Source of the DNA: Actinomycetota bacterium
Lineage (GTDB): Bacteria; Actinomycetota; Acidimicrobiia; Acidimicrobiales; Microtrichaceae
DNA length: 33,181 nt
Direction: 5' to 3'
NCBI GenBank assembly: GCA_009700815.1
Contig: WLLG01000002.1
Location: forward strand, 1 to 33,181
Below, piece after piece: positions 26,945-33,181 of the stretch. Position 1 is the first letter of the stretch. The number at the start of each line of letters is the position of its first letter. A program made the translations under genes and the position numbers. The notes under the pieces were generated by a model. It was not told the origin of the DNA. It did not search any database and saw nothing but the letters and a program-made list of their open reading frames with translations.

Positions 26945-27847
26945 ATGGGTCAGCAGAAAACTCCGGAGTCACCTGCCCAAGACTCGGTAGTACTGGCCGT
27001 AGACATTGGTGGAACCAAGATTGCTGCTGCAATCCTCGATACTCAGGGACAGCTGCTAGCCCGTTCGCAGATAGCGACTCAGGACGGTACTGGTGTTGAC
27101 CTCTTCGACCGGCTGACGGCGTTGATGGATTCTGTCGTAGCCGAAGCTTGTCTGGCGCCCGATGTGATTGGTGTTGGCTGCGGCGGACCAATGACGCTGC
27201 ACGGGCAGACCGTATCGCCGCTCAACATTCCACAATGGCGGGATTTTCCCCTGCTTGAGCGTCTGCAGCAGACCTATCCGATCCCCATCTATATCGACAA
27301 TGATGCCAAGGCGTTCGCACTAGCAGAGGGTTGGCTAGGAGCTGCCCGCGGAGAGTCCGACTACATGGCGATGGTGGTTTCCACCGGGGTTGGTGGTGGC
27401 ATCGTTCTGAACGGAACGCTTCTCGATGGGGGCTGTGGTAACGCTGGTCACATCGGTCACGTCATTGTTGAACCTCTGGGCCGTGACTGTGTGTGCGGGG
27501 CGCAGGGGTGCCTAGAAGCCGAAGTCTCGGGAGCGGCCATCGCAGCATTCACTGGCGAGCCGGCCATGTATGCATCCACCGAAATCCGGCGCAGATCTGG
27601 ACTTCTCGTCGGCCGAGCAGTGTCCTCGGTAGCAAACCTGCTGGACTTGCGACTTGCAGTTGTTGCTGGCTCGGTTGCTCTGGGCTTTGGGCAAGATTTC
27701 TTTCAGGCTGCTCAACAAGAGGCTGATCGCAGCGCCCGTCTAGCTTTCTCTTCTGGGCTACGGATTGTTCCATCCGGTTGTGAAGATCGTGGACCATTGC
27801 TGGGGGCAGCGGCTGTGGGCCGAGCTGGATTGGCTGCGCAGAGTTGA
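26945..27847 (+). CDS. Second ROK-family sugar kinase
   Basis: VVLAVDIGGTKIAAAILD, IYIDNDAKAFA, STGVGGGIVLNG, CVCGAQGCLEAEVSG. The start at 26801 in the ORF track overlaps divergent moxR, so ATG 26945 is preferred. Confidence 0.92.
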   Translation: MGQQKTPESPAQDSVVLAVDIGGTKIAAAILDTQGQLLARSQIATQDGTGVDLFDRLTALMDSVVAEACLAPDVIGVGCGGPMTLHGQTVSPLNIPQWRDFPLLERLQQTYPIPIYIDNDAKAFALAEGWLGAARGESDYMAMVVSTGVGGGIVLNGTLLDGGCGNAGHIGHVIVEPLGRDCVCGAQGCLEAEVSGAAIAAFTGEPAMYASTEIRRRSGLLVGRAVSSVANLLDLRLAVVAGSVALGFGQDFFQAAQQEADRSARLAFSSGLRIVPSGCEDRGPLLGAAAVGRAGLAAQS

Positions 27848-27950
27848 AGAGCGTCCCTGCTAGCAGTGCGCTGACCTTACGGTCCGCCAAGATGCAGTCC
27901 CGCTACTCTTGGGGTAAGACCTTGAGAAACTTCAGAGAGCAGCTACGCCT

Positions 27951-28226
27951 GTGACCCGATCTTCAACCCAAATCACCTGGCCGATGATTCGGGTCGTGCT
28001 GGGCCATCCATCGCTGTGGCCCACAGCCATTCGGCAGATGTTTCTTCTTGCACCATCAGGTTGGTGGCGACGAGCCCCGTTCCTGCCGCTGCCCGATGCT
28101 GCGTACCTACGCTTTCGGATGGTAACTGCCTACGGTGGTGATGGAACTGCTGTGGCTCAACCGGATGACTTGCTGACGTATCTGCGCTGGTGTCGGGCTT
28201 GGCCGGCAGCGACATCCCGCTCGTGA
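27951..28226 (+). CDS. Small hypothetical protein
   Basis: 91-aa GTG-start ORF (MTRSSTQITWPMIRVVLGHPSLWPTAIRQMFLLAPSGWWRRAPFLPLP...YLRFRMVTAYGG) ending in a GTGA overlap with the next gene. Confidence 0.65.
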   Translation: MTRSSTQITWPMIRVVLGHPSLWPTAIRQMFLLAPSGWWRRAPFLPLPDAAYLRFRMVTAYGGDGTAVAQPDDLLTYLRWCRAWPAATSRS

Positions 28227-29407
28227 GCGGGGGCGCCCCCGCAGAGATTCGATTTCTGCGAGTCAACCTTCCGCTGCTGCACCACCATTCTGCTGCTCAC
28301 GGAACGGAACAGATCCGCGATGTGATTCTAGTGAGTTGGCAACTTTCCGATGGCACCGTTGGGTGGGGCGAGTGCCCCACGCTGTCATCTGATGGGTATG
28401 TAACTGAGTCCACGGAAAGGGCATGGGTTGGCCTGACCACTCAGCTAGGACCCGCTGTCCTGCGCAGTGGCTTAGCTGCTGCTACGAGCTCTGCTCTGTC
28501 TATTGGGTCTGCTGGGTCTGCTGGGTCGGTTGGGTCTGCTGTGTCTGGGGGACTGATCGCTTCTGCTGCGGCGCTAGCGGATGCATCGCTCGATGCCCGG
28601 CTCCGCTCGGAAGGAAGATCCCTGCTCGAGGAGTTGCTCAGTCTGAGCGGCAGCCCACCAACAGGTGAGCGGCCGATTGCCAAGCAGGCACTTTCGCGCT
28701 GTGCGGTCATTGCTGACCTCGGCGCATCACCAACGAAACTCGCCGAGCTTGCGAGCGAAGCCGCTGAAGGCGGTGCTGCGATGGTGAAAATCAAGATTGC
28801 CCCCGGTCACGACGTCGAGGAGCTCCTAGCGGTTCGTGCGGCCATTGGCGACCTACCGCTAGCAGCCGATGCAAACGGGAGTTACGCCGGCCTGAGTGAG
28901 ATTCTGGCAGTAGATGCCTTGGGGTTGGTTTTTCTGGAACAGCCGTTCCCTGCAGGATTGCCTTGGGAGGAGCTTGCTGGGCTTCGCTCCTCGATGCTCA
29001 CACCGCTGGCCTTAGATGAATCACTGTCCTCGATCGATGCGGTGAAGTGTGCCGTGCTAGCGGGAGCTGTTGATGTGGTCTCGGTCAAGCCTGCTCGACT
29101 TGGCGGCATGAGAGCCGCTGCCTTGGCAGTGGAAACTGCATCTTCTGCAGGCCTCGGCGTTTTTGTTGGAGGCATGCTGGAACTTGGGATCGGGCGTGCG
29201 GGTGCAACAGCCGTGGCGGCTCTGCCTGGTTGCAATCTGCCTACGGATCTGGGGCCGAGTCAGCAGTACGTGGACAGCGATATCTGTGATCCGATCAACG
29301 TGAACCCTGCTGGCGAACTGATCTTGCCGACGGGGCCGGGGATCGGCCGAGTACCGCGGGAAGAGCAGTTGCAGCAGTTCTGCGTGGAAGAGTTCGTGCT
29401 CAACTAG
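28223..29407 (+). CDS. menC: Enolase-superfamily protein, probable o-succinylbenzoate synthase
   Basis: MVKIKIAPG (catalytic KxK), LAADANGSY, FLEQPFP, ALDESLSS and VSVKPARLGGM. The preferred GTG start at 28223 overlaps the upstream TGA; the ORF track begins at 28190. Confidence 0.8.
   Translation: MSGGAPAEIRFLRVNLPLLHHHSAAHGTEQIRDVILVSWQLSDGTVGWGECPTLSSDGYVTESTERAWVGLTTQLGPAVLRSGLAAATSSALSIGSAGSAGSVGSAVSGGLIASAAALADASLDARLRSEGRSLLEELLSLSGSPPTGERPIAKQALSRCAVIADLGASPTKLAELASEAAEGGAAMVKIKIAPGHDVEELLAVRAAIGDLPLAADANGSYAGLSEILAVDALGLVFLEQPFPAGLPWEELAGLRSSMLTPLALDESLSSIDAVKCAVLAGAVDVVSVKPARLGGMRAAALAVETASSAGLGVFVGGMLELGIGRAGATAVAALPGCNLPTDLGPSQQYVDSDICDPINVNPAGELILPTGPGIGRVPREEQLQQFCVEEFVLN
28505..28549 (+). 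repeat. 9-bp tandem repeat, 5 copies, in frame in menC-like gene
   Basis: GGGTCTGCT x2, GGGTCGGTT, GGGTCTGCT, GTGTCTGGG; encodes GSAGSAGSVGSAVSG. Confidence 0.9.
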
Positions 29408-29432
29408 TTCTGGCTCGAGTCGGTCTGGCTGC

Positions 29433-30026
29433 TTAGCCCTTAGGAGGGGAGGCCTGCTCATGCCACCTGGCAACATGGTGTTCATCCGGCGTGATATCGA
29501 TCGGATCGCCAGCGAATTGACCGCCGATGACATGGGGAAGAAACTCCGCCATCCGGTATGGAATAGTGCGGGGTTGGTGCTCAAGCAGGTCCTCGAGGGT
29601 CCACCATCGCTGCTCGCCGAAAGCAAGCACTTCGAGTGCCTCGAGGCCCTGGGGTCCCTCCGATACACCCTCGCAGCGGGCGATGTGTACCCACTCATCC
29701 TGATCAAAATGCCAGCCACCAAAAGAGAACTGCACACGTTGGAACCACACGCATGGTCCGATCTCTGCCTCGGCTATGCCCGCTTCCTCCCAGAGTTCGC
29801 GTCGAGCAGCCTCTTCGGTGCTTTCGCCGTGGTCGATACCACCACCTGGGATCTCCCACCAGCCGGGGCCATTGCGATGAAGCGGGTCGCTCGCATTGAT
29901 AAGAAGAATTCTGTCGAGTGGGTCAAGGACAACAACTCGCGCTGCGCGCCGCCGTGACCCGGGTGAAGCACCAAACCCATTTGGCAACTCGCCGTTCTCC
30001 ATCCTGTGCAGGTTACTCCTGAGCAA
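29433..30026 (-). CDS. NUDIX hydrolase
   Basis: Nudix box GGGIDHGESTEEAARRELWEEAGI. Confidence 0.9.
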   Translation of the reverse strand: MLRSNLHRMENGELPNGFGASPGSRRRAARVVVLDPLDRILLINASDPLHRNGPGWWEIPGGGIDHGESTEEAARRELWEEAGIAEAEIGPCVWFQRVQFSFGGWHFDQDEWVHIARCEGVSEGPQGLEALEVLAFGEQRWWTLEDLLEHQPRTIPYRMAEFLPHVIGGQFAGDPIDITPDEHHVARWHEQASPPKG

Positions 30027-30087
30027 GACTTAGTTTTTTGGCAGGACTGCGTTCGGAGTGCTCTGAGATGGGGGAGAATCCCATGCA

Positions 30088-30873
30088 ATGACTAGTGCCG
30101 CGCCAGGACAAAGTCCCTGGATCACTGAGTTCTTGAGCGGGAACGCTCATGAATTGCATCAATCCGAGATGCCACCTGCGCAGAGGTGTGTCCGACTGCA
30201 TTCCCTCACCCGACCTGCGGTGGTCTTGGGAAGCGCTCAAGTCGCAGGGTCAAGACTTGGATCCTCCGAGAAGTTGGCGGTTGTTGCTGCCGAAGTGCTG
30301 GAGCAATTCGGTTGTGACCTTGCCGTGAGACGTTCGGGGGGAGGCGCAGTGTGGCTCTCGCCCGGTGATCAATGCTGGGTTGATATCTGGTTGCCAGCGG
30401 GTGATCCGTTGTGGCGCTCCGACGTGGGTCAGTCCTCGTGGTGGCTGGGGGAGTGTTGGGCAGAGGCCTTGGCTGAAACGAGTCAGCTAGCCGCGCAGCC
30501 AGTGGTTCACCGGGGCCCCCTGCTGCATCGTGATCTTGCAGAGGTGGCTTGTTTTGCTGGACTGGGGCCAGGCGAGGTCACAGTTGATCAGAAGAAGATT
30601 GTGGGTATTTCTCAGCGCAGGTCTCGACTTGGGGCGCGATTTCAGTGCGTTGTCTACACGCACTGGGACCCCAAGCCCTTGTTGGAAGTTCTGCAGTCTT
30701 GTTACCCGCAGACTGCTGCGGGAACCGAGTTTGGTCATGCACTCGGCGATGCATTGAATAGTGGAGTACTAGCAGTGCAGGTAGCCCCAGCAGAACAGGT
30801 AGCCCCAGCGCCCTCGGGGGTTACTGCAGAGCGGCAGATCCTCAACGCACTGCTAGCAAGCCTTCCGCGCTAG
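30088..30873 (+). CDS. Lipoate-protein ligase/biotin-ligase superfamily protein
   Basis: AVVLGSAQ, LAVRRSGGGAVWLSPGDQCWVDIWLP and KKIVGISQRRSRLGARFQCVVY match the LplA/BPL core. Confidence 0.8.
   Translation: MTSAAPGQSPWITEFLSGNAHELHQSEMPPAQRCVRLHSLTRPAVVLGSAQVAGSRLGSSEKLAVVAAEVLEQFGCDLAVRRSGGGAVWLSPGDQCWVDIWLPAGDPLWRSDVGQSSWWLGECWAEALAETSQLAAQPVVHRGPLLHRDLAEVACFAGLGPGEVTVDQKKIVGISQRRSRLGARFQCVVYTHWDPKPLLEVLQSCYPQTAAGTEFGHALGDALNSGVLAVQVAPAEQVAPAPSGVTAERQILNALLASLPR
30778..30813 (+). repeat. 18-bp tandem duplication in the lipoate-ligase-like CDS
   Basis: CAGGTAGCCCCAGCAGAA/CAGGTAGCCCCAGCGCCC. Confidence 0.92.
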
Positions 30874-30888
30874 CCCTCCGCGCTAGCC
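30863..30888 (+). repeat. 13-bp tandem duplication spanning the stop codon
   Basis: TTCCGCGCTAGCC/CTCCGCGCTAGCC. The stop TAG lies in the first unit and is duplicated in the second. Confidence 0.9.
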
Positions 30889-30906
30889 AACTCGAAACTC
30901 CCCCTG

Positions 30907-30953
30907 GATTGGCGCCGGAAAGCGACGGATTCCGTAGCTTACCGGCGCCAATC
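30907..30953. repeat. 47-bp near-perfect palindrome
   Basis: G-ATTGGCGCCGG-a-AAGC-g-ACGGA-t-TCCGT-a-GCTT-a-CCGGCGCCAAT-C, centred on 30930. 21 of 23 position pairs are complementary. Confidence 0.95.
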
Positions 30954-30966
30954 GATGAGGGGGGTC

Positions 30967-31007
30967 CACTATGAGCGCGAGAGCACGCGCGGAAAGTGTG
31001 ATTTTTT
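30967..31007 (+). terminator. Candidate intrinsic terminator
   Basis: CACT-atga-GCGCG-agagca-CGCGC-ggaa-AGTG stem-loop followed by tgATTTTTT. Confidence 0.45.
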
Positions 31008-31029
31008 CTGACCAATTCCAAAGAAATGC

Positions 31030-31057
31030 TTGATCGTGGAGGAAATAGGGTTAGGAT
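31030..31057 (+). promoter_or_regulatory. Candidate sigma-70-type promoter for the mra/dcw operon
   Basis: TTGATC-N16-TAGGAT, overlapping the phased TGG array. Confidence 0.4.
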
Positions 31058-31091
31058 GGCGGAAAGTGGAGCAAAAGGGAAGCTTTAGGGG
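31037..31091 (+). promoter_or_regulatory. Probable MraZ operator (10-bp-phased DGG direct repeats)
   Basis: TGGAG 31037, AGGGT 31047, TGGCG 31057, TGGAG 31067, GGGAA 31077, AGGGG 31087: six units at exactly 10-bp spacing upstream of mraZ. Confidence 0.65.
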
Positions 31092-31135
31092 GAATTGCCC
31101 AAGGTTCTTGGTTCGCTCCATTCGGGACCAGCAGT

Positions 31136-31161
31136 ACCGGCCAGCAAAACCGGCCAGCAAT
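31136..31161 (+). repeat. 13-bp tandem duplication in the mraZ 5' region
   Basis: ACCGGCCAGCAAA/ACCGGCCAGCAAT. Confidence 0.9.
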
Positions 31162-31228
31162 AACGATTAGCAGCAGCAAGCGATCTAGTGAGCCAACCAG
31201 CCGCCGAGCGGCTTGAGCGAGTGAGGGT

Positions 31229-31663
31229 ATGGAATTCTTCGGTCAGTTTGAACACACGATCGACGATAAGGGCCGCATGGTCCTCCCTTCTGCGTACCGC
31301 TCCGAATTTGTCGACGGTGCGTATCTTGCGTTTCTCGGTAGTTCAGCGGCGTTGTTCACCCCGGACGGGTGGGATCGCTACCGCAGAAAAATTGAACTGA
31401 GCGGAAAATTCGAGCGCCAAGACATGCAAGTGCTTTTGTCACTAGTGAGCCCTGCCACGCCTGACTCCCAGCATCGCGTCACGGTCAGTTCACAGCTGAG
31501 AGAGATTCTGGGCCTGCAACGTGAAGTCACGATTGTGGGTTCGGGCAGTTTCGCTGCGATCTATGACCGATCAGTCTGGGCTGCACGACAGAGCGAAACC
31601 TTGTCGAGAGATGAACAAGGACAGACCTTGGCCGACAAATTCAACGAATTGACGTTCTTATGA
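31229..31663 (+). CDS. mraZ: Transcriptional regulator MraZ
   Basis: FFGQFEHTIDDKGRMVLPSAYRSEF is the MraZ/AbrB-like signature, with a second DxQHRVTVSSQLRE repeat. Located upstream of rsmH. Confidence 0.97.
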   Translation: MEFFGQFEHTIDDKGRMVLPSAYRSEFVDGAYLAFLGSSAALFTPDGWDRYRRKIELSGKFERQDMQVLLSLVSPATPDSQHRVTVSSQLREILGLQREVTIVGSGSFAAIYDRSVWAARQSETLSRDEQGQTLADKFNELTFL

Positions 31664-31858
31664 GCCGCAGCGACTCCAGCGCCAACTGCAACGAAAGATC
31701 AAGCACCATCTATCCGCCGGCCATGCCGGTGGGCAGCTTCCCGGTCAACGTGAGGGTTGGCCTTGAACTCCGCCCGCGCCGATTCGGACTGACCGGGGAG
31801 ACATCCCGGCAGTCGTCGCGTGATCGGGAGGCTGTCCTCCAGCAAGGCCGGAGCAGTT

Positions 31859-32803
31859 GTGTCCGATGACTTCGTACACAAGCCAGTCCTGCTCGATCGC
31901 ATCGTGGACTTGTTCAGCGAAGTTCCCGCTGGACTCTACGTGGATGCGACCCTTGGGGGAGCAGGCCATGCGCGTGCGGTGCTGCAAGCCAATCCGGGGT
32001 TGCACTTACTCGGCCTTGACCGAGATGAAGTCGCCCTCTCAGCGGCGATGCGGAATTTGGCAGACATGCCGGACCGGTTCGAACTTGTCCGAACCGGTTT
32101 CGATCAATTGGAACATCTTGTACGAGACCGAACCCATCAAGGAGCGAGTGCTGTGCTACTAGATCTTGGAGTTTCTTCTCCTCAGCTTGATCAGGCCGAG
32201 CGAGGGTTTTCGTATCGATCAGCAGCCCCGTTGGACATGCGGATGGATCGCCGCGAACCAAAGAGCGCAATGCAAGTGGTGAACGAATACACCTACCCCG
32301 AGCTTGCGCGTGTGATTCGGACCTATGGGGAAGAGCGGTTTGCCTCTCGAGTCGCCCGAGCGATCGTCGAAGCCCGCCCCGTTACGGACACAGCAGAACT
32401 GGCTGAAATCATTCGTAATGCCATTCCTGCAGCAGCACGGCGTACTGGAGGTCACCCTGCTAAGCGGACGTTCCAGGCAATCCGAATCGAAGTCAATTCT
32501 GAGCTCGAACAACTCTCTGATGCGCTAGACGGTGCGTTATCGGTCTTGGCCCCAGGTGGGCGACTTGCAGTGCTCTCGTACCATTCGCTTGAAGACCGAA
32601 TGGTCAAGTCTGCGTTTCGGCAGGCTGAAACTGGCGGCTGTGTCTGTCCCTCGGGGCTGCCCTGTGCGTGTGGGGCGGAGCCAACCGTTCGACTTCTGAA
32701 GCGCGGCGCTTGGAAAGCCGCTCCAGAAGAGATCGCTGTGAATCGACGGGCAGAGAGTGTCCGTCTGAGGGCCGTTGAGCGACTCGAGGAGCAGGCCTCG
32801 TGA
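31859..32803 (+). CDS. rsmH: 16S rRNA (cytosine1402-N4)-methyltransferase RsmH (MraW)
   Basis: HKPVLLDRIVDLF, YVDATLGGAGHARAVL, LLDLGVSSPQLDQAERGFSYRSAAPLDMRMD, RIEVNSELEQL and SYHSLEDRMVK. Preferred GTG start at 31859; the ORF track begins at 31820. Confidence 0.97.
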   Translation: MSDDFVHKPVLLDRIVDLFSEVPAGLYVDATLGGAGHARAVLQANPGLHLLGLDRDEVALSAAMRNLADMPDRFELVRTGFDQLEHLVRDRTHQGASAVLLDLGVSSPQLDQAERGFSYRSAAPLDMRMDRREPKSAMQVVNEYTYPELARVIRTYGEERFASRVARAIVEARPVTDTAELAEIIRNAIPAAARRTGGHPAKRTFQAIRIEVNSELEQLSDALDGALSVLAPGGRLAVLSYHSLEDRMVKSAFRQAETGGCVCPSGLPCACGAEPTVRLLKRGAWKAAPEEIAVNRRAESVRLRAVERLEEQAS

Positions 32804-33181
32804 CAGCTGTTCGTAGCCGATCCGCTCGGAGATCACCCGCAGTAATTCAACCCAAGTCAACTACGCGCCGCACTAGCGCTGCAGCTAGCAGCACAAAGTC
32901 GCGAGCTGTGGTCCGGCCGCTCCCCCAGAAGGCGGCCGGACCACAGCTCCGAATATTTCCTCGCAGGGTTGTGTCGCTCCGCCTCGCCGTGCTTATGGCC
33001 GTCTTGTTGTTCTTTGGATTTTTGTTCGGAGCGGTTGCGATTCAGAGCCAGCGCATCTCGGGCCAACGCCAGATTGATCTGCTATCAGCCGAGATCAGCG
33101 CCCAGCAGGACACCAACCATGCTCTGCGCGCTCAGGTGGCGGAACGAGAGGCGCCCGAGCGAATCACCGCAGAGGCTGAGA
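32800..33181 (+). CDS. FtsL/DivIC-like septum protein, 3' truncated by window
   Basis: GTG start overlaps the rsmH stop (GTGA). Basic cytoplasmic N-terminus, transmembrane segment LRLAVLMAVLLFFGFLFGAVAIQS, then coiled coil (QRQIDLLSAEISAQQDTNHALRAQVAE). Canonical ftsL position after rsmH. Confidence 0.8.
   Translation, partial: MTAVRSRSARRSPAVIQPKSTTRRTSAAASSTKSRAVVRPLPQKAAGPQLRIFPRRVVSLRLAVLMAVLLFFGFLFGAVAIQSQRISGQRQIDLLSAEISAQQDTNHALRAQVAEREAPERITAEAE
32903..32949. repeat. Perfect 18-bp inverted repeat with 11-nt loop inside the ftsL-like CDS
   Basis: GAGCTGTGGTCCGGCCGC-TCCCCCAGAAG-GCGGCCGGACCACAGCTC. Confidence 0.97.

Noticed and set aside
29460-29957. 165-aa plus-strand ORF opposite the second Nudix gene
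   Set aside because: The minus strand carries a clear Nudix box; the plus ORF has no recognisable family signature.
31660-31869. 69-aa ORF between mraZ and rsmH
   Set aside because: Overlaps the likely rsmH start, no recognisable domain, and an unusual composition for a real protein.

Overview
The window is 33 kb of an actinobacterial-type chromosome, possibly Acidimicrobiia-like (inferred from gene content only). It is mostly housekeeping genes. In order it contains: the C-terminus of QueG; a membrane protein; an ArsA/GET3-type ATPase; a 742-aa coiled-coil protein with a Rad50/SMC-like fold but no Walker A; a ROK kinase; an AlaC-like aminotransferase; a TetR regulator; an ACT-domain protein; glycerol kinase; phosphofructokinase; a minus-strand MtrAB-like operon (with a short GerMN lipoprotein and an inositol monophosphatase); a membrane-anchored XRE protein; a secreted cluster of cupredoxin, DUF1996 and beta-helix proteins; Nudix-DinB; DUF3040; a MoxR-DUF58-transglutaminase operon; a second ROK kinase; MenC-like; Nudix; a lipoate-ligase-like protein; and the start of the dcw cluster (mraZ, rsmH, ftsL-like, truncated by the window end). 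I see no CRISPR array, transposon, rRNA or complete tRNA, and no obvious defence island. The signals most worth a second look are: (1) at least 13 independent short tandem-repeat tracts, in frame within CDSs and with a 17-bp period in two intergenic regions; (2) a six-unit, exactly 10-bp-phased TGG/AGG array upstream of mraZ that fits a MraZ operator; (3) a 47-bp near-perfect palindrome before mraZ; (4) a perfect 18-bp-stem inverted repeat inside the ftsL-like CDS; and (5) the Walker-A-less SMC/Rad50-like protein.
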